Assembly: GCF_036226405.1 (NCBI RefSeq)
Contig: NZ_CP108464.1
Coordinates: 8,990,001-9,054,000 of the forward strand
From: Streptomyces sp. NBC_01260
Lineage (GTDB): Bacteria > Actinomycetota > Actinomycetes > Streptomycetales > Streptomycetaceae
Length of the DNA: 64,000 nucleotides
Direction: 5' to 3'
In this document: positions 17,976 through 25,917 of the stretch, piece after piece
Layout of the letters: each line of letters begins with the position of its first letter
Numbering within the stretch: position 1 is the first letter of the stretch
Program-made: the position numbers and the translations under genes
The notes under the pieces: generated by a model
Seen by the model: the letters and a program-made list of their open reading frames with translations, nothing else
Databases searched by the model: none
Told to the model about the DNA's origin: nothing

Positions 17976-18848
17976 TCAGGCTGTGAGTGCAGTCTCGTAC
18001 TCGGCGGGGCTGAGGTAGCCGAGGCTGCTGTGCAGTCGGTGCAAGTTGTACCAGCCCTCGATGAAATCGAAGATCGCGGTTCGGGCGGCGGCCCGGCTGG
18101 GCCAGGCGGAGGTGCCGAGCAGTTCGCGTTTGATGGTCGAGAAGAACGACTCGGCGAGCGCGTTGTCCCAGCACTGGCCGGTGCGACCGACCGAAAGTCG
18201 GACCCCGAACTGGGCTGCCAGGGAAGCGAATTGCTGGCTGGTGTATTGACAGCCGCGATCCGAATGGAAGATCACGGGGTGGGTGGGGCGACGCTGCTGG
18301 CAGGCGGCTGTCAGCGCCTCGGCCACCAGCTCGGTCCGCAGGTGATCAGCGGTTGCCCAGCCGACCACGCGCCGGGAGGCGATGTCGATGACCGTGGCCA
18401 GATAGAGCCAGCCCTCCTCGGTCGGGACATACGTGATGTCGCCGCACCAGCGGGCATCGAGCCCGGCGCGGTCGGGCTGGAAGTCCCGGACGATGAGGTC
18501 GGGACGGAAGGCAGCCCTGGGATCGGGGATCGTGGTCACGTGCCGTCGTCTGCGGTGCCGGCCCTGCAGCCCGGCGGCCCGCATCAGTCGTGCGACACGA
18601 CGACGGCCACACCCGGCACCCTCGCGCTTGAGCACGGCATGCACGCGCGGGGACCCGTAGGTTCCGCGGGACTTCGCATGGGCCTCGAGAATCTGCTCGG
18701 TCAGCTCGGCATTCCGCAACGCGCGGGGTCCGGGCAGGCCGGAGCGACGGGCATAGAAGGCGGTCCGGGAGACCTTCATCAGCTCACACGCCCGTTTGAC
18801 GCTGTGACCTGCGCGTTTCTCCGCCTCGATGAACGGGTGCACCGTCAC
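17976..18848 (-). CDS. IS3-family transposase OrfB
   Basis: The protein has 290 aa. The HTH_21 region (SRGTYGSPRVHAVLKREG) is followed by an rve integrase core: Asp in WCGDITYVPTEEGWLYLATV, Asp in FHSDRGCQYTSQQFA, Glu in NALAESFFSTIKRELL, i.e. a complete DDE triad. The C-terminal LHSSLGYLSPAEYE is the usual ending. Its start overlaps the end of orfA by 4 bp; the active protein is normally an OrfAB fusion made by frameshifting. Intact. Confidence 0.95.
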   Translation of the reverse strand: MTVHPFIEAEKRAGHSVKRACELMKVSRTAFYARRSGLPGPRALRNAELTEQILEAHAKSRGTYGSPRVHAVLKREGAGCGRRRVARLMRAAGLQGRHRRRRHVTTIPDPRAAFRPDLIVRDFQPDRAGLDARWCGDITYVPTEEGWLYLATVIDIASRRVVGWATADHLRTELVAEALTAACQQRRPTHPVIFHSDRGCQYTSQQFASLAAQFGVRLSVGRTGQCWDNALAESFFSTIKRELLGTSAWPSRAAARTAIFDFIEGWYNLHRLHSSLGYLSPAEYETALTA

Positions 18849-19156
18849 CGGGTCTCCTTCGCGAAGAAAGCTGTGGCCCGCTTGAGGACGTCGACATCCT
18901 CACGCAGCCGGCGGTTCTCCCGCCGCAACGCGGCCAGTTCCTCGCGCTCACTGCTGGTCAGCCCGTTGCGCTCGCCCGCGTCGACCTCGGCCTGCTTCAC
19001 CCAGTCCCGCACCGTCGTCTCGGTCAGTTCGAAGTCTCTGGCGACCTGCCCGACCGAGCGGTCACCTCGTCGGCACAGACCGACGATCTCGGCCTTGAAC
19101 TCCGGCGTGAACGAACGACGAGGGCGGCGAGGCTTCTTCTTCCCCATGCTCTCCAT
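18845..19156 (-). CDS. IS3-family transposase OrfA
   Basis: The protein has 103 aa. The HTH_8-type DNA-binding domain is seen as RRSFTPEFKAEIVGLCRRGD and VGQVARDFELTETTVRDWVK. A leucine-zipper-like coiled coil follows (ELAALRRENRRLREDVDVLK). I chose the ATG at 19156 (AGGATGTCCATC upstream); 19165 and 19147 are also possible. It binds the IS ends and inhibits or, as an OrfAB fusion, catalyses transposition. Confidence 0.9.
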   Translation of the reverse strand: MESMGKKKPRRPRRSFTPEFKAEIVGLCRRGDRSVGQVARDFELTETTVRDWVKQAEVDAGERNGLTSSEREELAALRRENRRLREDVDVLKRATAFFAKETR

Positions 19157-19210
19157 GATGGACATCCTCCCGGGGCAGAACCCCAGATCTCGAATGTCCG
19201 TCAAAGCGGA

Positions 19211-19520
19211 TCAAGCCCACCCCGCCCTTGCCCCGCACGGTGTACAGCCGGTCCCGGTCCTGGCAGACCGCCAGCCCCCACACGGAATCGACCTCGATCC
19301 GGGCCACCGTCTTCAGGGGCCCGATCTCGATCACCAGCACCCCGTCGTCCGTGCCCAGGTAGAGGTGAGTGCCGGCCTTGTTCCCCGCCAGCAGCCCGAG
19401 CCCCCGGCGGACCCGGCCCCAGTCTCGCCCCGGATCGGACACGGTTCCCAGCACCTCGCCCGACTCGGGGGCGACCGCGGAAACCGCCCACCGTGCCCGC
19501 CGCGGAGGGCGATGCCCACC
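19211..19520 (-). pseudogene. Beta-propeller protein fragment truncated by the IS3 element
   Basis: The minus-strand frame contains propeller-like blades: WAVSAVAPESGEVLGTVSDP, RGLGLLAGNKAGTHLYLGTD, DSVWGLAVCQDRDRLYTVRG. The 3' side is cut at the IS end (19210) and the 5' side loses sense near 19520, just upstream of the divergent FMN reductase. It resembles PQQ/WD-type repeats of secreted or kinase-linked actinobacterial proteins. Function unknown. Confidence 0.5.
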
Positions 19521-19669
19521 CTGGCGGCCCCGAGCGGGCGCCGAACCATCGGCCTGGCCGGCTCCGGGCTGTCGGTTTCCGGCCCTGTCGCACGGCGGCG
19601 CTCTCGGAACCACACTGGTCGGTGGGGCGCCCCGTCTGGGGCGCGTGCCCACGACGGAAGGACCGAGCC

Positions 19670-20329
19670 ATGCCCACGGACACACATCCCGGCCCGCTGC
19701 GGGTTCTGGTTTTCGGCGCGGCGCTGCGGGCCGATTCGACCAACGCCCGTCTCGCCGCCCTCGTGGCCCGCCTCATCTCCGACACCGGTGCCACGGCTGA
19801 CCTCGCCCCTATGCGCGACTTCGACATGCCCTTGTACGACGGCGACATGGAGACCGCCGGAGGACTGCCGCAAGGGGCCCTCGCCCTGCGCGACCGACTC
19901 GAGCAGAGCGACGCCTTCGTCATCTCCTCGCCGGAGTACAACGCCTCCGTGCCGGGAGTGCTGAAGAACGCGATCGACTGGGTCTCCCGTGTCCGGCCGC
20001 AGCCGTTCAAGACCAAGCACGCGATGCTCGTCTCCGCCTCGCCGTCCCTGATCGGCGGCAACCGCGGGCTGTGGACCCTGAGGATTCCCCTGGAGCACCT
20101 GGGTACCCGCGTCTACCCGGACATGTTCAGCCTGGCCAATAGCTACCAGGCCTTCGCCGAGGACGGAACGTTGACCGACCCGGGGCTGCAGCAACGTCTC
20201 ACCGAGACCGTGACGGCTTTCCTCAGCCTCGTCGAAGCGGACGTGCGACACGTCTGCCTGGAACGCCGGTGGTACGAGTTCCTGGGAGACCGCACCGAGG
20301 CAGCCATCACCCAAAGGGCCGAGGCGTGA
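19670..20329 (+). CDS. NADPH-dependent FMN reductase
   Basis: The protein has 219 aa with a flavodoxin-like fold. The phosphate-binding loop is GAALRADSTNARLAALV; the family signature SSPEYNASVPGVLKNAIDWV binds the flavin. The ending (ERRWYEFLGDRTEAAI) matches actinobacterial NAD(P)H:FMN/quinone reductases of the ArsH/ChrR type. It passes electrons from NADPH to flavin, a quinone or a metal. I chose the ATG at 19670 with GGAAGGA before it; an open frame extends upstream but overlaps the divergent propeller fragment and shows no homology. Alone, no operon partner. Confidence 0.85.
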   Translation: MPTDTHPGPLRVLVFGAALRADSTNARLAALVARLISDTGATADLAPMRDFDMPLYDGDMETAGGLPQGALALRDRLEQSDAFVISSPEYNASVPGVLKNAIDWVSRVRPQPFKTKHAMLVSASPSLIGGNRGLWTLRIPLEHLGTRVYPDMFSLANSYQAFAEDGTLTDPGLQQRLTETVTAFLSLVEADVRHVCLERRWYEFLGDRTEAAITQRAEA

Positions 20330-20640
20330 TGCCGGGACGTCATGAGGCCCTACGCACGGGCTGTCGGCGCAGAAATTCACCACGCGACTTCTCATCCGTA
20401 GGCGCGTGCACCCCGACTGCACGTCAGGGGGACCAGCGCCTGAGGCCCCTGCCTCAGCCTCATTCATGGCAGAGGGGTCCTCAGCGGACCGCCGGTGTAC
20501 GTGCCTGTTGATGTCACCCGCTGATGTCAGGGCCGCGGGCGCCACCCCGCAGGTGATCGTGTCACTCGGCAGGACCGGCGCGTTTGGCGGCCGACGAGGT
20601 CCCGTTCGTCGGCATGGATCGAACGGGACCTCGTGGCTTC
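20330..20640. other. Gene-free stretch after the FMN reductase
   Basis: No reading frame with protein character. It contains the long hairpin at 20594-20634 described separately. Confidence 0.4.
20594..20634. repeat. Perfect 15-bp inverted repeat, 11-nt loop
   Basis: ACGAGGTCCCGTTCG (20594-20608) and its exact complement CGAACGGGACCTCGT (20620-20634). It lies between the rightward FMN reductase and the leftward ISAzo13 remnant, so it may serve as a bidirectional terminator or be a structured end of the remnant element. Confidence 0.55.
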
Positions 20641-20651
20641 CCAAGTGTGGT

Positions 20652-21298
20652 TCAGCTCGCTACGCGGTCTGCCGCGTGGGCGTTGTCGTCCTTGGCCTGG
20701 GCGCGGGTACCGGGAGCGACGCAGGCCAGGTCGATGGCTCTCGCCTCACGCCAACGAGCAGCGCGACGGCGGGCACGCCGTGGCGGCGGGCGGTGGTGAT
20801 CAGGTCGGCGGACGTCTTTCGCTGCGCGGCTGATGGTCATGGCGGTGGTGTAGAAGAGCTGGCCCAGGAGGTCCATGGTTGCGAGTTTTCGCAGGTGGAG
20901 CACGGTGGCCAGGACTCGGTCGGCTGAGGTGAGCTTGGCTTTGGCACCTGCGCCAGGGGCCACCAGGCGCTCGTGACCTCGACGTGTGCGGAGTATTTGC
21001 TCGCGTTGAACCCCCATCGCTGGAGTCAACGCGTCGATGAGTTCGCTGAGCTGTCGGCGGGGCATCCCGGTCAGTTCTGGGTCCTGAGTGAATGCCGCGT
21101 GAGGCGAGTCGGTCGGTCCGCCAGGGCCTCGTCCGGTGTGCTGCCGGTGGTCGCCCCGTCCATCGGACGCTGGGGGTGGAGGGTGTAGTTCCAGTCGCCG
21201 TGGAAGCGATGGCGAGTGATGGGCAGGGCAGCGATCTCGTCGTCGCTAATGCGGATGCCGGTGGGGTACTCACCGAGCGCCCCCTCCTGGAATCCCAT
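20652..21298 (-). pseudogene. ISAzo13-family transposase, C-terminal remnant
   Basis: From 21298: YPTGIRISDDEIAALPITRH and RFHGDWNYTLHPQ, the same C-terminal region seen in the copy at 14963-17663 (there RIGDRQMDALPLHSHDWHGD). The frame then breaks. Sense continues in another frame (PRRQLSELIDALTPAMGVQR, TSADRVLATVLHLRKLATMD) to about 20680. Divergent from the first copy and clearly dead. Confidence 0.6.
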
Positions 21299-21480
21299 GG
21301 TATTTACCTCCCCGCCTCAACGGCCAGTTTCCGCAGAGCGGAAGACGTCGCCAGTTTCCTCGACCCCGACAGAATCAAGACCAAATCGACGAGTTGATTC
21401 CCGGCAAGCCCTAACTGATCGTTTCAGAATGAGTTCAGCTGAGGGTCTTGTGCTCAACGATCTTGGTCGGCAGGGTGTCC

Positions 21481-21726
21481 GGGGTGCGTGCTGATCTTGT
21501 TCCTGACGATCTGTGGGAGCGGGTGGCCCCGCTGCTGCCGGCCGCTCCCGAACGGCGCCGTCGCCACCCTGGGCGGCTGCGTGTTCCCGACCGAGTGGCG
21601 CTCGCGGGCGTCCTGTACGTGCTGCGGACCGGTGTGGCATGGCGCGATGTCCCTGCGGAGACCGTGGGCTGCTCAGGGGTGACGGCCTGGCGCCGGCTGC
21701 GGGACTGGACCGAGGGCCGGTGCTGA
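21481..21726 (+). pseudogene. IS5-family transposase, N-terminal remnant
   Basis: The frame reads VRADLVPDDLWERVAPLLPA, RVALAGVLYVLRTGVAWRDV, TAWRRLRDWTEGRC, then a stop. This is the typical OrfA start of Streptomyces IS5-family (IS1647/IS493-like) elements. The catalytic half is gone, replaced by the 3' end of the leftward ATPase fragment. Confidence 0.7.
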
Positions 21727-21729
21727 CGG

Positions 21730-22745
21730 GGATCTCCCGGACGCCCGTGCAGCGGCGGGGCAGCGGATCGTTGGTGGCGGCGATGACGTGGCAGGCGTAG
21801 CCGTCGGCGGACGTGTCGGAAGCGGCGTCGATGAGCGTGTCGATGAGGCGGTGTCCGGTCGCCTGATCGACGGCTCCGAGGTCGGCGAGCGGCGAGTCGA
21901 TGATGAGCAACGGCGGAACCCGGACCGAGGGGTCGGCGCGGCCGAGGTCGCGCAGGGCCGGCAGCGCCGCGACGTTGATGATGGCCCTGGGGCTTCCCAT
22001 GACGGAGCTGTCCTGGAAGGTCTTGTCGGGGTTGTCGCGCTTTTCGACGCGGGTGGTGAAGTCGGCGGGGTCGATGTACGCGGTCTCGACGTCGGGGTTG
22101 ATCTGCTTCAGCCGGGTGAGGAACAGTTCGGTCCAGCGGCCGACGATCTCCTTGCGGCGTACCTCGTGGGCGGTGAGGGCTGTGTCCCGGGCGGCCGCGG
22201 CCTTCTCGCTTTCCGCTTTGGCGTTGTCGATGATGATCTGCTGTTTGCCGAGGTAGTCGGATGAGTCCAGCCACTCCTTGAGCCGGGCGGCGTCCCGGCT
22301 CAAGCCGTGCGCTGCCTTCTCGGCCTGCTGGGCGGTGGAGCGGGTCGGCTGCAGGTGGTCCTGATCGTAGGTGTCACGGCTTGTCAGCGCGGCGGCAGCC
22401 GCGTCGCCGGCCCTGTCCGCCGCGGCGGTGGCGGTGGCCAGGGCGTCCTCCAGGCGACGCAGCTTCTGCTGCAGGTGCTCGGCCTTCGCCCGGGCAGTGG
22501 CGATCTTCCGTTCGTGGTGGCTGTCGCCGTCCGGGCACGACTGCCCGCACTGCTGGCACAGTCCCGCCTCGCGTTCGGGCAGGACGTGGCCGCAGCGGGT
22601 GCAGTCGCCGGGGAGCGGGGCGAGGAGTTCGCTGAGGGCGCCTTTGGCCCGGGCGTGTTCGGCGGTTGCGGACTGAAGCTTCTCGTGGGCGACAGTGGTC
22701 TGCTTTCCGGCCTTGCGGCGGTCGGCGTCGGCTGCCTTGTGCAGA
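21730..22745 (-). pseudogene. C-terminal fragment of a coiled-coil ATPase with a zinc-ribbon insert
   Basis: About 340 codons without an own start or stop. From the 5' side: a coiled coil (GKQTTVAHEKLQSATAEHAR), two CxxC pairs (CTRCGHVLPEREAGLCQQCG) as in a zinc hook, more coiled coil (AEHLQQKLRRLEDALATA, DNAKAESEKAAAARDTALTA), then a nucleotide-binding half with a Walker B-like LLIIDSPLADLG. The order (coiled coil, Cys hook, coiled coil, ATPase end) recalls Rad50/SMC-type or defence-associated ATPases. The N-terminal Walker A half is missing. Both ends are recombination junctions with unrelated sequence. Confidence 0.6.
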
Positions 22746-23220
22746 GCGAGATGTCGGCTGCCGCAGACCGTCGTCCTCGCCGACGAGCTGTCGCGCGAGG
22801 CGATCACGGCCGGAATCCGGGCCGGGCACTCTACATCGCCGAGTCGTCCGCCGTCCCTCTGTCCTTCGGGGCCTCGGGCGGGCGCGGCCTGCGTGCGGGG
22901 ATCGGTGAACGGCTGCGGGTGGACGGGGACGACACCTCGGTCACCGTACGGCTGGAGGTGACCGGGGCACCCGGCTGCACCGCGCACTTCGTCACCGACC
23001 AGGGCACGCTGTTCACGGCCACGCTGCCGGACTCGGGGACGGTCCAGTGGCGTACGACGCCGGTGTACGCGGCCTATGTGCGGGCCGAGGTCCGGCACCC
23101 GGCGACGGTGCCGGGGCTGCCGGGGGCTCTGGCGGCGCTCACCAATCCGGTGTTCCTGGAGGGTTGGGTCCGGCCCTTGGTGCCGCGACCGGTGAGGATC
23201 CCGCCGCGGGCCCGTCGGCG
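22744..23220 (+). pseudogene. C-terminal fragment of a CehA/McbA-like (PHP-type) metallohydrolase
   Basis: One frame gives VVLADELSREAITAGIRAGH. A shift near 22832 leads to IAESSAVPLSFGASGGRGL, DDTSVTVRLEVTGAPGCTAH, VTDQGTLFTATLPDSG and TTPVYAAYVRAEVRHPATVP, ending LTNPVFLEGW near 23165. This matches the C-terminal part of secreted CehA/McbA metallohydrolases. The N-terminal metal-binding part is absent. Confidence 0.5.
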
Positions 23221-23498
23221 AGCCCGGTCGTGTGCACACAGAATCTGTCTTCCTCATGGAACGACGGAGACCCCGGACAAGCCTCGTCGTCCCAACGCGG
23301 CGGCGAGGCCAGGGCGATGTGCTGCCCGGCCCTGACTCGGCGCCTTGGACGATCGGTCGGCAGGAAATCGTGCGGAGGGCGATCGAGCCTCGCTCGAGGC
23401 GGGACGTGACATGAGTCACTGGGGCGAAGTGCATCGCAGCGAGGGGGCCAATGTCTTCTCTAGGTGTAGGGGGTTGGCCGGAACGGGAGACGGTGCAG

Positions 23499-24005
23499 AT
23501 GGAGCAGGATCGAGCCAAGGGGTTCGACGCGTTCGTGGCGGCCCGCTGGTCGGCGCTGTTCCATCTCGCTCTCCTGCTCGTCGGAGGCGATCGGCACCGG
23601 GCCGAGGACCTGCTCCAGGAAGCCCTGGTCAAGCTCTGGTTCGTCTGGCCCAAGATCGCAGAGGAGGCCCCCGAGGCGTACATACGCAAGGTTTTGGCGC
23701 GCGCGGCGGCACGCTCGGCGCGACGACGCTGGTGGGGCGAGCGACCGGCCGAGCAACTGCCTGACCTGGCGGAGGTGGGTGACCTGTCCGCCTCCGTGGT
23801 GGAGCGCTCGCGGCTGGGAGCCGCGTTGGCCCAGTTGCCGCCGCGGCAGCGGGCCGCGGTGGTGCTGCGCTACTACCTCGACCTGCCCGAGAGGCAGGTC
23901 GCGGAGATGCTGGGGTGCCCGGTGGGCACCGCTCGATCCCATGCGTCTCGTGGCGTGGCGCGACTGCGTCGGATCCTGGCCGATGTCACCGAACCAGTGG
24001 GGTGA
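23499..24005 (+). CDS. SigE-family (ECF) RNA polymerase sigma factor
   Basis: The protein has 168 aa, the usual size. Region 2: GFDAFVAARWSALFHLALLL, then HRAEDLLQEALVKLWFVWPK. Region 4 HTH: LPPRQRAAVVLRYYLDLPER, QVAEMLGCPVGTARSHASRG. This is the actinobacterial SigE-70 group of extracytoplasmic sigma factors. Start 23499 aligns with family members (GGGAGACGGTGCAG upstream); 23451 would add 16 residues. It is followed after 10 bp by a membrane protein gene whose N-terminus is the likely cytoplasmic control domain. Confidence 0.9.
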   Translation: MEQDRAKGFDAFVAARWSALFHLALLLVGGDRHRAEDLLQEALVKLWFVWPKIAEEAPEAYIRKVLARAAARSARRRWWGERPAEQLPDLAEVGDLSASVVERSRLGAALAQLPPRQRAAVVLRYYLDLPERQVAEMLGCPVGTARSHASRGVARLRRILADVTEPVG

Positions 24006-24015
24006 AGGGGAATCC

Positions 24016-24462
24016 ATGGATCACTTCGAGCGGGAGCTGGCGCGCATGATGCGCGACGCCCAGGATCACACCCCCTTCGAGCCGAAGCATCAGAGCCGCC
24101 TCCGGTCCGGCGTGCGGGCCCGACGTTGTGCCCGCGCGGTGCGGAAGGCCGTCGGCTCCGTCCTGGCCGTCGCCGGACTCACCATGGGCCTTTTCCTGCT
24201 GCCCCACGAGCGAGTCGAGAACAGGCCGCAGGCTCCCCTCCCGGAGCCCGTGACGAGCCCGGCGTCCCCGCGTCCGAGCACGTCACTGACATCGGACGTG
24301 CCGCCGAGCCCGACCGGGACTGCGGGCGGGGCCACCACCATGCCCGCGGCCCCGCCCACGACAGGAGGTTCGGCAACGGCGCCCTCGGGCCCGACCACAA
24401 CCGAGCCCGGGGCACCGTCGCCTTCCGACTCGGGAACGCTGAGCGCACCGCCGACACCGTAG
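24016..24462 (+). CDS. Membrane partner of the sigma factor with a Pro/Ser/Thr-rich exterior
   Basis: The protein has 148 aa. Residues 1-45 are charged and cytoplasmic (FERELARMMRDAQDHTPFEP, RLRSGVRARRCARAVRKAV). One transmembrane helix follows (VGSVLAVAGLTMGLFLL, about 48-64). The remainder is a Pro/Ser/Thr/Gly-rich extracytoplasmic tail that probably spans the cell wall. The GAAGGGG site and 10-bp gap after the sigma gene suggest an operon. Small one-TM proteins encoded directly after SigE-family sigma genes are common and assumed to be regulators. No zinc anti-sigma (HxxxCxxC) motif is visible. Confidence 0.75.
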   Translation: MDHFERELARMMRDAQDHTPFEPKHQSRLRSGVRARRCARAVRKAVGSVLAVAGLTMGLFLLPHERVENRPQAPLPEPVTSPASPRPSTSLTSDVPPSPTGTAGGATTMPAAPPTTGGSATAPSGPTTTEPGAPSPSDSGTLSAPPTP

Positions 24463-24621
24463 AGCACCGCCACCCCTACGACGGTGGTGTCGTCGTCAGT
24501 GGGTTCGGCGGCCACCGGCTGGCGGAAGCCGCTCCGCCCCCCGCCACCGTCACCGCTGATCGCAGCGCTGCCGTACATGACTTCGGTCTGCCCTGTGCCA
24601 GAACACAAACCTGGATGAACC

Positions 24622-25917
24622 ATGATAGAAGCAGGATCGGTCACCGTGAAGCACCCCTCTTCCTCCAAGGACGACTCACCGAACGACCCGACCGGCCGAC
24701 TACCACTGCGCACACCCGTGTCGGCGCATCAGCGGGAACCCGTCCTGGACGTGGTCGTCCCGGTGTTCAACGAGGAGCGTGATCTGGAGCGAAGCGTACG
24801 GCGGCTGCACGCGCACCTGCGCGAGACCTTCCCCTACCCGTTCCGGATCACCGTCGCGGACAACGCCAGCACGGACGAGACTCCGCGGATCGCGGCCCGG
24901 CTGGCCGCCGAGCTGCCCGAGGCGCAGTGGCTGCGGCTGGCCGAGAAGGGACGGGGCCGGGCGCTGCACGCCGCGTGGTCGGACTCGCCGGCGCCGGTGC
25001 TGGCGTACCTGGATGTGGACCTGTCGACCGACCTGAGGGCACTACTGCCCCTCGTCGCCCCCCTGATCTCCGGCCACTCCGACATCGCCATCGGCACGCG
25101 CCTCGCACGCGGTTCACGGGTGGTACGCGGACCCAAGCGCGAGACCATCTCCCGCTGCTACAACGCCCTGCTGCGCTCCACGCTCGCCGTGGGCTTCTCC
25201 GACGCGCAGTGCGGTTTCAAAGCCGTACGGCGCGACGTCGCCGAACGGCTGCTGCCCCTGGTGAAGGACTCGGGGTGGTTCTTCGACACCGAGCTGCTGG
25301 TGATCGCCGAGCGGGCCGGGCTACGGATACACGAGGTGCCGGTCGACTGGGTGGACGACCCCGACAGCCGGGTCGACATCCTGTCCACGGCGCTGGCCGA
25401 CCTGCGCGGCATCACCAGGATCGGCCGGGCACTGGCCTGCGGCACGCTCCCGTTGGCCGGGCTGCGCCGGAGAGCCGACGGCGACCGGCCGGGAAGCCCG
25501 GGCCTGGCCGGCCAACTGCTGCGCTTCGCCGCCGTGGGAACCCTGAGCACCGTCGGATACGTGCTGCTCTACGCCACGTTGCGCCCGGCGGCGGGACCGC
25601 AGGGCGCCAACGCGCTGGCACTGCTGATCTGCGCGGTCGCCAACACGGCCGCGAACCGGCGGCTCACCTTCGGACTGCGCGGCCGAGGCGGTGTGATGCG
25701 CCACCAGGCCAAGGGCTTGCTGGTCTTCGTGATCGGCCTCGTCATCACCAGTGGATCGCTCGCCGCGCTACATGACGTGGCGCCCCGCGCCGCGCGCCCC
25801 ACCGAGGTCGGAGTGCTCGTCGCCGCCAACCTGGCGGCAACCCTCCTGCGGTTTCTGCTCTTCCGGGCCTGGGTGTTTCCTGCCCGCCGCCCCGGGACGG
25901 GAGCCACGGCAGCATGA
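24622..25917 (+). CDS. Dolichol-phosphate-type glycosyltransferase (GT2) fused to GtrA domain
   Basis: The protein has 431 aa. The GT2 domain (about 40-285) has VVVPVFNEERDLERSVRRL, DNASTDETPRIAARLAAELP and the metal-binding DXD-like YLDVDLSTDL; QCGFKAVRRDVAERLLPLV and GWFFDTELLVIAERAGLRIH fit polyprenyl-phosphate sugar synthases. From about 300 a GtrA domain with four helices follows (LLRFAAVGTLSTVGYVLLY, FLLFRAWVFPAR). It would charge a polyprenyl phosphate with a sugar and help flip it. The stop overlaps the next gene's start (ATGA), so the two are translationally coupled. Confidence 0.9.
   Translation: MIEAGSVTVKHPSSSKDDSPNDPTGRLPLRTPVSAHQREPVLDVVVPVFNEERDLERSVRRLHAHLRETFPYPFRITVADNASTDETPRIAARLAAELPEAQWLRLAEKGRGRALHAAWSDSPAPVLAYLDVDLSTDLRALLPLVAPLISGHSDIAIGTRLARGSRVVRGPKRETISRCYNALLRSTLAVGFSDAQCGFKAVRRDVAERLLPLVKDSGWFFDTELLVIAERAGLRIHEVPVDWVDDPDSRVDILSTALADLRGITRIGRALACGTLPLAGLRRRADGDRPGSPGLAGQLLRFAAVGTLSTVGYVLLYATLRPAAGPQGANALALLICAVANTAANRRLTFGLRGRGGVMRHQAKGLLVFVIGLVITSGSLAALHDVAPRAARPTEVGVLVAANLAATLLRFLLFRAWVFPARRPGTGATAA

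Larger units (their letters stand above)
17945..19210 (-). mobile_element. IS3-family insertion sequence
   Basis: 1266 bp with perfect 16-bp inverted repeats TCCGCTTTGACGGACA (17945-17960) and its complement (19195-19210). It contains overlapping orfA and orfB on the minus strand. The flanks (TTGT left, TCAA right) give no duplicated target, and different truncated genes abut each side. This suggests deletion or recombination between two copies after insertion. Confidence 0.9.

Noticed and set aside
21317..23689. Single 790-residue protein on the minus strand
   Set aside because: Sense is present only at 21730-22745; the ends run antisense through an IS5 remnant and the sigma factor, so it is a junction artefact.
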